Below, in pieces: positions 35,047 through 44,110 of a DNA stretch of 64,000 nt. A model generated the notes under the pieces. It saw only the letters and a list, made by a program, of their open reading frames with translations. It made no database searches and was not told the origin of the DNA. The stretch covers positions 396,066 to 460,065 of the forward strand of contig NZ_LMEP01000022.1 of assembly GCF_001426405.1 (NCBI RefSeq), written 5' to 3'. The stretch's first letter is position 1, and each line of letters begins with the position of its first letter. The DNA is from Streptomyces sp. Root1304 (GTDB lineage: Bacteria; Actinomycetota; Actinomycetes; Streptomycetales; Streptomycetaceae). A program made the translations under genes and the position numbers.

Positions 35047-36684
35047 TCAGAGCTCGGTCACCTTGCCGTCGGCGACCTCGATGCGCCGGTTGGTGCGGAC
35101 CGCGTCGAGCATGCGCCGGTCGTGGGTGACGAGGAGGAGCGTGCCGGTGTACGAGTCGAGCGCGGACTCCAGCTGCTCGATGGCCGGCAGGTCGAGGTGG
35201 TTGGTCGGCTCGTCGAGGACGAGCAGGTTCACGCCGCGGCCCTGGAGCAGGGCCAGCGCGGCGCGGGTCCGCTCGCCCGGGGAGAGCGTGGTGGCGGGCC
35301 GCATCACGTGGACGGCCTTGAGGCCGAACTTGGCGAGCAGGGTACGGACCTCGGCGGGCTCCGTGTCCGGCACGGCGGCGCAGAAGGCCTCCAGGAGCGT
35401 CTCCGTGCCGTGGAACAGCTTGCGGGCCTGGTCGACCTCGCCGACCACGACGCCCGAGCCGAGCACCGCGTCGCCGGAGTCCAGCGGCAGCCGGCCGAGC
35501 AGGGCGGCGAGCAGGGTCGACTTCCCGGCACCGTTGGCGCCGGTGACGGCGACCCGGTCGGCCCAGTCGATCTGGAGGGTGACGGGGCCGAAGGAGAAGT
35601 CGCCCCGGCGCACCTCGGCCTCGCGCAGGGTCGCGACGACCGAGCCGGAGCGGGGCGCGGCGGCGATCTCCATCCGCAGCTCCCACTCCTTGCGGGGCTC
35701 GTCGACGACGTCGAGGCGTTCGATCATGCGCTGGGTCTGGCGGGCCTTGGCGGCCTGCTTCTCGCTGGCCTCGCTGCGCGCGTTGCGGCCGAGCTTGTCG
35801 CCGTCGGTGGCCTTGCGGCGGGCGTTCTTGACGCCCTTGTCCATCCAGGACCGCTGCATGTGGCCGCGGGCTTCGAGGGCGGCCTTCTTGCCCGCGTACT
35901 CCTCGAAGTCCTCGCGGGCGTGCCGCCTCGCCCGGTCCCGCTCCTCCAGGTAGGCCTCGTAGCCGCCGCCGTAGAGGGTGATCTGCTGCTGGGCGAGATC
36001 GAGTTCCAGGACCTTGGTGACGGTACGGGTGAGGAACTCGCGGTCGTGGCTGATGACGACCGTCCCGGCGCGCAGCCCCTTCACGAAGGCCTCCAGGCGC
36101 TCCAGACCGTCGAGGTCCAGGTCGTTGGTGGGCTCGTCGAGCAGGAAGACGTCGTAGCGGGAGAGCAGCAGGGAGGCGAGGCCGGCGCGGGCGGCCTGGC
36201 CGCCGGAGAGGGAGGTCATCGGCTGGTCGAGGCCGACGGTCAGGCCGAGGGAGTCGGCGACCTCCTCGGCGCGCTCGTCGAGGTCGGCGCCGCCGAGGTT
36301 CAGCCAGCGTTCCAGGGTGGTCGCGTAGGCGTCGTCGGCGCCGGGCGTGCCGTCGACGAGGCCCTGGGTGGCCTCGTCCATGGCCGTCTGGGCGGCGGCG
36401 ACGCCGGTGCGGCGGGCGAGGAACTCGCGCACGGTCTCGCCTTCGCGGCGCTCCGGCTCCTGCGGGAGGTGGCCGACGGCGGCGGTGGGCGGGGAGAGCC
36501 GCAGCTCGCCCTCCTCGGGCGTGTCGATCCCGGCGAGCAGCCGCAGCAGGGTCGACTTGCCGGCGCCGTTGACGCCGACGAGGCCGATCACGTCGCCGGG
36601 GGCGACGACGAGGTCGAGCGCGGCGAAGAGGGTGCGTTCGCCGTGGCCGGCGGCGAGGTCCTTGGCGACGAGGGTTGCAGTCAT
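35047..36684 (-). CDS. ABC-F family ATPase
   Basis: A 545-aa soluble protein with two ATPase domains and no membrane segment. Walker A motifs GVNGAGKST near residue 41 and TGANGAGKST near 350; signatures SLSGGQAARAG and LSPGERTRAAL; both Walker B as LLDEPTNDLD/LDEPTNHLD. The charged linker between the domains is the ribosome-interacting arm. ABC-F proteins act on the ribosome E site in translation or antibiotic protection; which applies here cannot be told. The ATG at 36684 has no clear ribosome site; an in-frame start 30 nt upstream is less likely. Confidence 0.9.
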   Translation of the reverse strand: MTATLVAKDLAAGHGERTLFAALDLVVAPGDVIGLVGVNGAGKSTLLRLLAGIDTPEEGELRLSPPTAAVGHLPQEPERREGETVREFLARRTGVAAAQTAMDEATQGLVDGTPGADDAYATTLERWLNLGGADLDERAEEVADSLGLTVGLDQPMTSLSGGQAARAGLASLLLSRYDVFLLDEPTNDLDLDGLERLEAFVKGLRAGTVVISHDREFLTRTVTKVLELDLAQQQITLYGGGYEAYLEERDRARRHAREDFEEYAGKKAALEARGHMQRSWMDKGVKNARRKATDGDKLGRNARSEASEKQAAKARQTQRMIERLDVVDEPRKEWELRMEIAAAPRSGSVVATLREAEVRRGDFSFGPVTLQIDWADRVAVTGANGAGKSTLLAALLGRLPLDSGDAVLGSGVVVGEVDQARKLFHGTETLLEAFCAAVPDTEPAEVRTLLAKFGLKAVHVMRPATTLSPGERTRAALALLQGRGVNLLVLDEPTNHLDLPAIEQLESALDSYTGTLLLVTHDRRMLDAVRTNRRIEVADGKVTEL

Positions 36685-36777
36685 CAGGGTATGAATCCTA
36701 GGCCCTGTCGTCACCGTGGCGTCGTCCGCCCGGAGGGCAGGGGCCGCGGCCCCTGGCGGGGCTTTGGCAGCGGGGCC

Positions 36778-37320
36778 TCAGGCGACGGAGCGGCACGCCG
36801 GGGAGCCGAGGAGGCGGAGCAGCACGGAGCGGTAGGTGGCACCGGGGAAGCGGTACGGGCCGACGCCCGGGTAGCCGTCGCGGACCGGGTCGACGGTGGG
36901 GCCGGTCTGCCAGGCGAAGTCGCGCCATACGACGACGTCGCCGTCGCCCTCGTCGTACGCATCCTCGCCGACTTCGCGTGCGACGACGGCCGTGACGGCT
37001 CCGCAGCCGGGGTCGTCGCAGTCGGGGCAGGCGTAGATCACCTGGCGGCCGTCGGCGGACGCGGGCTCGGGGTCGAGGAGCCGGCGGAGGTGGTCGGCGC
37101 GGAGGACGGGCGGGAGGTCGGACGCGAGGGGCGGGACCGCGTCGATGCCGTCGGCCTCGTCGAGCAGCCGGAGCAGGGGCCTGCCGTCGACGAGGAGGTC
37201 GACGGGGTCTCGGCGGGGGGCGGTGAAGCCCCCGGCGGGGAGACCGCTCGCGGGGGTGGCGGGGGCGGAACCGGAGGTGTGGTCGGTGACGAGGTCGAGA
37301 GTCGTGTAGGCGCCGGGCAT
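36778..37320 (-). CDS. 180-aa protein with CPDCDDPGCG motif, function unknown
   Basis: A cytoplasmic protein. The Cys cluster CPDCDDPGCGAVTA near residue 98 could bind zinc or another metal, and the rest is rich in Asp and Pro (DEGDGDVVVWRDFAWQ). I do not recognise a family. The start is ATG 37320 with AAGG 4 nt upstream; the longer frame upstream is rejected. It is 93 bp upstream of the ABC-F gene on the same strand and may share its transcript. Confidence 0.7.
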   Translation of the reverse strand: MPGAYTTLDLVTDHTSGSAPATPASGLPAGGFTAPRRDPVDLLVDGRPLLRLLDEADGIDAVPPLASDLPPVLRADHLRRLLDPEPASADGRQVIYACPDCDDPGCGAVTAVVAREVGEDAYDEGDGDVVVWRDFAWQTGPTVDPVRDGYPGVGPYRFPGATYRSVLLRLLGSPACRSVA

Positions 37321-37452
37321 GCCTTCGAGTCTTCCGCGCTTCCGTGGCCGGGGGGTCTTGGAAATGTCCCGGTCCCGGAACGGTCCCGGTGGGCGGCGCG
37401 GGGTGATCGTCACGGGTGGCGAAGGGCGGGCGGCGGAGCGATTTCGGTCCGC

Positions 37453-37544
37453 GAACGGCCGCGGGGCGGGGCCGTTCGCCGTTCCTTCGACCGCGGCGCC
37501 GGCCTGGCTCCTTCGGACCGCCGGGGGAACGGCCGCGGGGCGGG
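37453..37544. repeat. 18-bp direct repeat pair
   Basis: GAACGGCCGCGGGGCGGG occurs at 37453-37470 and again at 37527-37544, 74 bp apart, in the gap between two minus-strand genes. The second copy is part of the terminator stem at 37535-37574. Confidence 0.75.
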
Positions 37545-37574
37545 TGCGGCCCCTTCGGACCGTACCCGCCCCGC
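37535..37574 (-). terminator. Terminator after the 100-aa secreted protein gene
   Basis: GCGGGGCGGGT and ACCCGCCCCGC form an 11-bp perfect stem, with further pairing inside the 18-nt loop, 12 bp downstream of the stop codon. Confidence 0.75.
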
Positions 37575-37585
37575 GTGACCGCCCG

Positions 37586-37888
37586 TTACTTCCAGAGCGG
37601 GGGCTTGCTGTTGTTGTCCGCGTCGGCGCACTGGCGGGCGCGCCGCTCCAGGGCGTCGGCCTTGGCGAGGGCCTTGCGGGCCTCCGTCGTGGCGCCGAGG
37701 CGCTTGAGCTTCGCGGCGCGGTCGCGCTCCTTGCGGGCGTCCGCCCGCAGCTTGCTGATGTTGCAGGTGATGGTGCCGGCCGAGGCGGGCGCGGCGGTCA
37801 CCGTCTGGCCGAGCAGCACGCCCCCGGCGAGCAGCGTCGTGGCGAGCAGGGCCGGCAGGAACCGGCGTGCGGTGGTGGTGTGGCTCAT
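37586..37888 (-). CDS. Small secreted protein, 100 aa
   Basis: A signal peptide (residues 1-37, RRFLPALLATTLLAGGVLL then APASAGT) leaves a mature part of about 63 residues, strongly basic and helical (RADARKERDRAAKLKRLG, ALERRARQCADADNN). Two Cys (ITCNIS and RQCAD) could form one disulfide. The ATG at 37888 has GGAG upstream. Downstream of the M14 carboxypeptidase gene on the same strand, separated by 118 bp. No family recognised; a coiled, disulfide-linked extracellular or wall-associated role is only inferred. Confidence 0.8.
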   Translation of the reverse strand: MSHTTTARRFLPALLATTLLAGGVLLGQTVTAAPASAGTITCNISKLRADARKERDRAAKLKRLGATTEARKALAKADALERRARQCADADNNSKPPLWK

Positions 37889-38006
37889 GGCGTGTCTCCA
37901 ACTTCCAGGCCGTGGGGACCTGTTCGAGGTATGGTCAGTACCAGCCGGTAACTTTACCTCGGCAAACGCCGGATCCACGCCAGGGAGCGCCGACGGCACC
38001 CGATCG

Positions 38007-39314
38007 TCAACACTCCTCCACAGGACTCCCACTGACGAGGTGATAGGTGGCGCGGCCGTCGAGCAGCAGCGGGACGAGCGCGCGCCGGGACTGCCGCATC
38101 GGGACGAAGGCCCCCGCACCCTCGGCGCGGACCGTGACTCCGTGCAGGGCGAGTTCGTCGCCCGCCTCCGCGTACTGCGCGGCGTCGAGCCGGTAGCCGC
38201 ACGGCGGGTCCGCGAGGATCTCCGAGGGCTCCGGCGGGTCGTTGTCGGCGCCGCCGAGATAGACCGGGCCCCGGTCGGCGAGTCCGGCGCGCCGGGCGGT
38301 CGCGGTGGCGAGGGCCAGGGGGACGCGCCGCTCCTCCACGTAGGCGAAGGCGCCTTCCAGGGCCGCGAGATGGGAGGCGACGCGACGCCGGTGGTTGCGT
38401 GCCGGGTCGTTCCGCTCGGCCTCGTCGAGCGCGTCCACCCGGGTCTCGACGAGCAGTCCGGCGGCGTTCTTGATGCCGACGGTGTTCCGCAGGATCCGCT
38501 CCTGCCCGTCGCCCGCGACCTGCTTGAGGGGCTTGCCGGTGAGGGGGTCGGTCCAGATGCCGTAGATGCCGCTGCTGTATCCGGCGGCCCCGGCGGCGGG
38601 CCGCACGTAGGACTCGGAGAGGGTCCGCGACTCGTCGTGCACGTGCGGATCGGCGTCGAGGCTGCGCGGCCAGAGGGCGAGCAGGTCCTTGTCGTAGTAG
38701 CGGGGGGTGGCTCCGTACTCGTGCAGGTCGTAGACGAGTTCGGGCCTGCGGTCGCGGATGACGGCGGCGACCGCCCGCGCCTCGGCGGTCCGCAGGGCGA
38801 TGTGGTCCCGGTTGACGTCGACCCCGTCGCCGTTGCCCCGGGTGTCGGCCTCGCGTCCGTCGGGGTTGGCGGTGGGGACGACGAGGACGGTGGTACGGGC
38901 GAGGAGGCGGCGGGTCTCCGGGTCCCGGGCGAAGGCCAGGTCGCGCACGGTGCTCAGACACGCCTCGCGGCCCGCGGGTTCGTCCCCGTGCTGGCTGCAG
39001 ACCAGCAGGACGGTGGTGCGGCCCGTACCGAGGCCGACGAGGCGGAGCGGGCGGCCCTGCGCGGTGGTGCCGATCACTCGCGCCGAGACCCGCTCGCCCC
39101 TCCGGGCGACGGCCGCGAGGAAGTCGCCCTCCTCGGCCTCGGTGGTCCACCGGGCGCCCCGGCTCTCCTCGAATCCGGTGCGCGGGAGCGGCTGCACGGG
39201 CGCGCTGTCCGCCGCCTTCACGGGGACGGTGACGAGCGGCAGCGCGAGGGCGGCGGCCCCCGCCACGAGGGCGAGGGTGCGACGCGAACTCCGCTGTGCG
39301 GTACTGGGGTTCAT
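38007..39314 (-). CDS. Secreted M14-family zinc carboxypeptidase
   Basis: A 435-aa secreted peptidase. Signal peptide 1-35 (LALVAGAAALALPLVTVP). Zinc ligands are in SQHGDEPAG (His, Glu) and YDLHEYG (His), and the general base Glu in LLVETRVD; VPTANPDGRE and GVDVNRD complete the M14 pattern. It is predicted to remove C-terminal residues from peptides outside the cell. The ATG overlaps the stop of the upstream dipeptidyl-peptidase gene (ATGA), so two exopeptidases attacking opposite ends of peptides are translated together. Confidence 0.92.
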   Translation of the reverse strand: MNPSTAQRSSRRTLALVAGAAALALPLVTVPVKAADSAPVQPLPRTGFEESRGARWTTEAEEGDFLAAVARRGERVSARVIGTTAQGRPLRLVGLGTGRTTVLLVCSQHGDEPAGREACLSTVRDLAFARDPETRRLLARTTVLVVPTANPDGREADTRGNGDGVDVNRDHIALRTAEARAVAAVIRDRRPELVYDLHEYGATPRYYDKDLLALWPRSLDADPHVHDESRTLSESYVRPAAGAAGYSSGIYGIWTDPLTGKPLKQVAGDGQERILRNTVGIKNAAGLLVETRVDALDEAERNDPARNHRRRVASHLAALEGAFAYVEERRVPLALATATARRAGLADRGPVYLGGADNDPPEPSEILADPPCGYRLDAAQYAEAGDELALHGVTVRAEGAGAFVPMRQSRRALVPLLLDGRATYHLVSGSPVEEC

Positions 39315-41311
39315 CGAGCGGCTCCGGGCAGGCGCGGACCGCTGACCCCGGCCGGCGGTACGGCGGCGCTCAGCGACGGTACGGCGGTGGGCGGCGTCAC
39401 GGCGGGGTGCGGTCCCGAGGTGGCCCGGCGGAACGCCTCGGCGCCGCCGACCAGCGGCACCTTCGCCCAGCTGCGGGCCAGGTCGAGGGTCAGGGTGGGG
39501 GTGGTCGACGGAGGGTCGAGCAGGTCCTTGTCCGTGCCGCCGACGATCAGGGCGAGCCGGTGGCCGGCCGGGACGACGTGGTCGGTGGCGGCGAGGTCCA
39601 GCGTCATCGTGTACGCCCTGCCGGGGGTCAGCGGGCGCTCCTCGCCCGGGTCGGCCCAGGTCCCGAGGTCGGCCCAGCCCCGGCTGACGACGGTGTACCC
39701 GACGTCCGCCGTACGCGCCTCGGTCTCCAGGAAGCAGGCGCTGTCACCGGGGGTGCTCGCCCCCCAGCAGGTGCGGTCGGTGAGGGTGGTGATGCCCTCG
39801 CCGGGCGCGCCGTAGTCGCGGATCGTGTCGGGTCCGAGGTCGACGAGGACGGCGGAGAGGTGCGCCGTGGCGGTGGTCGGGGTGGCGGTGACCGTCACCT
39901 TCGAGGAACCGGAGATCCGCAGGTCGCGGGAGAGGGGTCGGGTGACGAACCCGGCCTTCTCGGGGGTGGCGCGGTCGATCCCGGCGGCCCAGTCGAGTTC
40001 GCCGAGACCGGGGTCGTCGGTGAAGGTCGCGGTGGAGCCGGGGGCGGCGGCCGTGCGGCCGAGGACGCCGGGGCCGGCCTCGGTGCCGGGGGCGGGGCGC
40101 AGGGTGGTGGTGCCGGTGGTGCGCGGCGGCCACTGCCGGTCGGTGGTCCAGCGGTCCGGGGCGCGCTCGATGTCGGCGGCCGGCTCGCGGTCGATGCCGT
40201 TGTCGTAGCCGAGGAGGTAGTGGTCGAACCAACGGTGGAGGGTGCGGACCCAGTCGGCGCGACGGTAGTCGAAGGGGTCGACGTGGCCGGTCTGGGAGAG
40301 CCAGATCTTCCGCTCGACGCCGTGCGCGGCGAGCGCGTCCCACCACTGACCGAACTGCTGGGCACGGACGTTGAGGTCCTGCTGTCCGTGGACGACGAAG
40401 ACGCTCGCCTTCACCTTGCCCGCGTTCCGGACGTGGTCGCGCTCGGCCCAGGCCGCGGTCCGGTCGCCGCTGTACGGGGTGCCGGCGGCGACGCGGTCCT
40501 GGACGGCGCCGCAACGGGCCTGCGCCTCGGGGCTGTTCACGTACTCGGAGAGCCAGCTCGGGTTGGCGTTGTAGAGCGGGGCGCCCTGGGAGTGGAAGTA
40601 GTCGTACCAGGAGGAGATCGCGCCGATCGGCACGATCGTCTTCAGCCCCTCGACGCCGGTGGCGGCGACGCCGTTGGCGATGGTGCCGTCCCAGCTCTTG
40701 CCGATCATGCCGACGTTCCCGGTGGACCAGGTGGTGGCGCGGGCTCCGGTCTCCCCCGTACGGGAGGTGTAGCCGCGGGCGCGGCCGTTCAGCCAGTCGA
40801 CGACGGCCTTGGCCGACTGGACGTCGGAGCGGCCGCCGACGTCGTCGCAGCCGTCGGAGCGGCTGGTGCCCGCCAGGTCGACGGCGACGAAGGCGTAGCC
40901 GCGCGGGACGAAGAAGTTGTCGTAGAACAGCGGGAACCGGACGGGGTTGCCGTCGGCGTCGTAGGTCTTCTTCTGCCCCTCGTTGCCGCGTCCGCAGCAG
41001 GCGTAGTACGGGCTGGCGTCCATGATGACCGGGATCTTCCGGCCGGCCGCGGCGGGTTCCCGGGGGCGGACGATGTCGACGGCGACCCGGTCGGTCCGGC
41101 CGTCGCCGTCGCCGTCGAGTCCGGTGTCGACCCAGACGGACTCGCGGATCGCGTCGGCGTAGGAGTGGACGGGCCGGGACTCGCGCGGGGCGGGCCCCGG
41201 TCCCGCGTCGGCGGGGGTCACCAGGGTCGCGAGCAGGGCGGCGGTGGCCGCGACCACGAGGGTTCCGTACGGCAGTCGGGCTCCGCGGGTTCTCCGCTTT
41301 CGCATCGGCAT
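39311..41311 (-). CDS. Secreted Xaa-Pro dipeptidyl-peptidase (CocE/S15-like)
   Basis: A 666-aa secreted alpha/beta-hydrolase. Signal peptide 1-36 (ends TPADAGPG). The catalytic Ser is in IGKSWDG near residue 205, Asp in VVHGQQDLNV near 315 and His in TGHVDPFDYR near 345. The C-terminal half is the galactose-binding-like beta domain of S15/CocE enzymes (TFTDDPGLGELDWAAG onward). It likely releases X-Pro dipeptides. First gene of the two-peptidase operon, divergent from the M1 aminopeptidase. Confidence 0.9.
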   Translation of the reverse strand: MPMRKRRTRGARLPYGTLVVAATAALLATLVTPADAGPGPAPRESRPVHSYADAIRESVWVDTGLDGDGDGRTDRVAVDIVRPREPAAAGRKIPVIMDASPYYACCGRGNEGQKKTYDADGNPVRFPLFYDNFFVPRGYAFVAVDLAGTSRSDGCDDVGGRSDVQSAKAVVDWLNGRARGYTSRTGETGARATTWSTGNVGMIGKSWDGTIANGVAATGVEGLKTIVPIGAISSWYDYFHSQGAPLYNANPSWLSEYVNSPEAQARCGAVQDRVAAGTPYSGDRTAAWAERDHVRNAGKVKASVFVVHGQQDLNVRAQQFGQWWDALAAHGVERKIWLSQTGHVDPFDYRRADWVRTLHRWFDHYLLGYDNGIDREPAADIERAPDRWTTDRQWPPRTTGTTTLRPAPGTEAGPGVLGRTAAAPGSTATFTDDPGLGELDWAAGIDRATPEKAGFVTRPLSRDLRISGSSKVTVTATPTTATAHLSAVLVDLGPDTIRDYGAPGEGITTLTDRTCWGASTPGDSACFLETEARTADVGYTVVSRGWADLGTWADPGEERPLTPGRAYTMTLDLAATDHVVPAGHRLALIVGGTDKDLLDPPSTTPTLTLDLARSWAKVPLVGGAEAFRRATSGPHPAVTPPTAVPSLSAAVPPAGVSGPRLPGAAR

Positions 41312-41451
41312 GGGCGGGAACGTACCCCGGTCAACTCCCGTGCAAAAGAGTGCCGGAGAGACCCGTGTGCCGACGGTGACCCCGTCTCAGGGCCCTTCGA
41401 TGTGATTCGTGTCGGCCGAATGGCGATCGTGTGACAGGAGGTGCTCTGGAC

Positions 41452-41481
41452 GTGACGGTGCGTCGGGGGGCTGAATAGTGT
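41452..41481 (+). promoter_or_regulatory. Candidate promoter of the M1 aminopeptidase gene
   Basis: GTGACG (41452-41457) and TAGTGT (41476-41481) are separated by 18 bp, giving a leader of about 55 nt before the GTG start. Confidence 0.45.
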
Positions 41482-41542
41482 CCGGACTAAGGACCGACGA
41501 CCACACGCGCGTCTTACGTTTCTTATGACTTGGGGAGCACCT

Positions 41543-43093
41543 GTGCACCGCAGAATCATCGTTCCGAGCGCCCTCGCGGCCTCCCTGCTGCTGGCGATCC
41601 CGGCATCGGCGGCCGACTTCAGTCCTGGGGCCCCGGGCATCGGCGACTCCTACTACCCCACCAGTGGCAACGGCGGCTACGACGTCTCCCACTACGACCT
41701 GCGCCTGAAGTACCAGCCCGCCACGGACCTCCTGGAGGGCACGGCGACGATCCTCGCCACGACCACGCAGAACCTGTCCCGGTTCGACCTCGACATCGGC
41801 CTGCGGGTCAGCGAGGTGCGGGTCAACGGCCGCCCGGCGACGTTCGCCGCCTCGGGCGCCCACGAGCTGGAGGTCACCCCGGCGAGCCCGCTGGAGAAGA
41901 ACAAGGCGATCTCGGTGGTCGTGCGCTACGCGGGCAAGCCCTCCGAGGTGAAGATCGACGGCTGGTCGGCCTGGGCCCGCACCCCGGACGGCGGGGTGGC
42001 GGCGCAGGAGCCGGATTCGGCCGTCTGGTGGTTCCCCTCCAACGACCATCCGCTGGACAAGGCCACCTTCGACGTCTCCGTCCAGGTGCCGGACGGCACC
42101 CAGGCCATCAGCAACGGTGTGCTCCAGTCGCAGTCCTCGCGCCTCGGCTGGACGCGTTTCAACTGGCGCTCCAACAAGCCGCAGGCGACGTATCTGGCCA
42201 CTCTCGCCGTCGGGAAGTTCGACATCACGACGGACCGGACCGCGAACGGGCTGCCGGTCCTCAACGCGTACAGCAAGGACCTCGGGGACAACGACGGCGC
42301 CGCGCGCGCCTCGATCGAGCGCACGACCGAGGTCGCGGAGTGGCTGGAGGGGGTCTTCGGGCCGTACCCGTTCAACGCGCTCGGCGGTTACGTACCCAAT
42401 GTGACCAGCGGCTTCGCCCTGGAGACGCAGACCCGTCCGTTCTACAGCCCGCGCCAGTTCGCCAACGGCGCGAACGTGTCGGTGGTCGTCCACGAGCTGG
42501 CGCACCAGTGGTACGGCGACAGCGTGTCCGTCCGCGGCTGGAAGGACATCTGGGTCAACGAGGGCTTCGCCCGCTACAGCCAGTGGCTGTGGTCGGAGAA
42601 GGAGGGCGAGGGCACGGCCCAGGAGCTGGCGGACTACGTGTACGCCACGCGGACGGCCGAGGACCCGTTCTGGACGGTGAAGCCGGGTGACCCGGGTGCG
42701 GACGACCAGTTCCACATCGCCGTGTACGACCGGGGCGCGCTGGCCCTCCAGGCGCTGCGCAACGAGATCGGCGACGAGGACTTCTTCGCGATCCTGAAGG
42801 GCTGGCCGCAGCAGTTCGCCTACGGGAACGCCGGCGTGGCCGATTTCGTACGGTACGCGGAGCGCGTCTCCGGGAAGCCGCTGGCCGAGCTGTTCGACAC
42901 CTGGCTGTACCAGCCGTCGAAGCCGTCCGCGTCGACGGCGGCGGCCGTCGGTCTGTCGGTCCCGGCGGCGGCACCGGCGTCCGGTGGTCCGGCCGCGCGG
43001 ACGACGGCCCCGAAGCCGGCCCAGCCGAAGTCATGGAAGAAGATCGCGGCGACGAACACGGTCCACGAGACCGGGGAGCACGGCGGGCGCTGA
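41543..43093 (+). CDS. Secreted M1-family aminopeptidase
   Basis: A 516-aa secreted zinc peptidase. Signal peptide (HRRIIVPSALAASLLLAIPASAADF), N-terminal beta domain, then the gluzincin motif HELAHQW with the third ligand in WVNEGFARY 18 residues later. The exopeptidase motif GxMEN appears as GFALE, so the N-terminus-binding Glu is kept. A Pro/Ala-rich C-terminal tail replaces the usual large helical domain, making it short for the family. GTG at 41543 is chosen because GGGGAG lies 5 nt before it; ATG 41525 lacks a site. Confidence 0.92.
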   Translation: MHRRIIVPSALAASLLLAIPASAADFSPGAPGIGDSYYPTSGNGGYDVSHYDLRLKYQPATDLLEGTATILATTTQNLSRFDLDIGLRVSEVRVNGRPATFAASGAHELEVTPASPLEKNKAISVVVRYAGKPSEVKIDGWSAWARTPDGGVAAQEPDSAVWWFPSNDHPLDKATFDVSVQVPDGTQAISNGVLQSQSSRLGWTRFNWRSNKPQATYLATLAVGKFDITTDRTANGLPVLNAYSKDLGDNDGAARASIERTTEVAEWLEGVFGPYPFNALGGYVPNVTSGFALETQTRPFYSPRQFANGANVSVVVHELAHQWYGDSVSVRGWKDIWVNEGFARYSQWLWSEKEGEGTAQELADYVYATRTAEDPFWTVKPGDPGADDQFHIAVYDRGALALQALRNEIGDEDFFAILKGWPQQFAYGNAGVADFVRYAERVSGKPLAELFDTWLYQPSKPSASTAAAVGLSVPAAAPASGGPAARTTAPKPAQPKSWKKIAATNTVHETGEHGGR

Positions 43094-43118
43094 GCCGCCG
43101 GACCTGTGGGGCCGTCCG

Positions 43119-44012
43119 TCAGCGCCCGGCGCGACGGGCGGCCCCGCGGGCCTTCCGGGCGAGGGGCAGATAGCGCAGTCGCTCCGGCAGGACGGGGACG
43201 ACGGCCCGGACGACCCGGGCGAACCGGCGCAGTGTCCGTTCCTGGGCGTCCGTCCACTCCAGGCCGATGGCCTGCCGGGCGTCCGGCGGCATCAGGCCGA
43301 CGGTGAGGAAGGCCCGCAGGCGCAGGAACGGCCGGCGCAGCACGGGCCAGAGCAGCCGGAGGAGCAGCCGGACCGGCAGCGGGCCCCGGTCGGGGGCGGG
43401 CACCGGCTGGTCGGTGTCGAGGAGCTCCCGGACGACGACGGTCGCCTCCAGCTCCTCGGCGAGGACCTTCCGGTAGTACGGCCAGAACTCCTCGATCGTC
43501 TGCGGCATGTCCCGGTCGTGGATGCCGAGGATGCGGCCGACCTGGAGCCACTCGGCGTACAGCTGCCGCTCCTGCGCCGGGGTGAGGGGGCGGGCGAGGA
43601 GGCGCAGCCCCCAGGTGTAGATGGGAAAGCCCGTGGCGTGCACCCAGGAGTAGTAGGCGGGGGTGAGGGCGTGGTAGCGGCGTCCGTGGGCGTCGGTGCC
43701 CTGGATGGTCCGGTGCAGTTCCCGCAGGCGGCGCCCCTCCTCGGCGGCCTCCTCGCCGCCGTAGATCCACAGCTGGAGCGAGCGCAGGGAGCGCTCGCCG
43801 CGGCCCCAGGGGTCGGTGCGGAAGACCGAGTGCGCGTCGACGCCCGCGCCGATCGCGGGGTGCGCGACCTGCATGGTCAGGGCGGCGGGCAGCATGAGCA
43901 GCGCCCGGACGTCACCGGCGACGCTCCACAGCACCCCGCCGACGGGTGGCGGCACCGGGTCGCCCGGCCGGCCGGCCGCCGGGGCCCGGCCGACGCGCTT
44001 GACTCGTTCCAC
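43119..44012 (-). CDS. Oxygenase MpaB-family protein (DUF2236)
   Basis: A 297-aa protein with the DUF2236 signature: MQVAHPAIGAGVDAHSVF near residue 50, WVHATGFPIYTWGLR near 125 and the late YLPLARKARGAARRAGR. The family includes the rubber oxygenase Lcp, the fungal oxygenase MpaB and mycobacterial homologues; His residues in these stretches are the likely heme or metal ligands. GTG at 44012 with GAGGAGAGG just upstream is preferred over a GTG 15 nt earlier. No signal peptide, so probably an intracellular oxygenase. Convergent with the M1 gene, 25 bp apart. Confidence 0.85.
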   Translation of the reverse strand: MERVKRVGRAPAAGRPGDPVPPPVGGVLWSVAGDVRALLMLPAALTMQVAHPAIGAGVDAHSVFRTDPWGRGERSLRSLQLWIYGGEEAAEEGRRLRELHRTIQGTDAHGRRYHALTPAYYSWVHATGFPIYTWGLRLLARPLTPAQERQLYAEWLQVGRILGIHDRDMPQTIEEFWPYYRKVLAEELEATVVVRELLDTDQPVPAPDRGPLPVRLLLRLLWPVLRRPFLRLRAFLTVGLMPPDARQAIGLEWTDAQERTLRRFARVVRAVVPVLPERLRYLPLARKARGAARRAGR

Positions 44013-44051
44013 GGAGCCTCTCCTCACATGTACCAGGCTGCACCCATGACG

Positions 44052-44096
44052 AAGGGGCCGTCACCCGGGCGCTGCGGCCTCCGGTGACGGCCCCTT
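44052..44096 (-). terminator. Strong terminator after the b-subunit-like gene
   Basis: AAGGGGCCGTCACC and GGTGACGGCCCCTT form a 14-bp perfect stem with a 17-nt loop, 14 bp downstream of the stop. Confidence 0.85.
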
Positions 44097-44110
44097 GCGG
44101 GAAGTACGGA

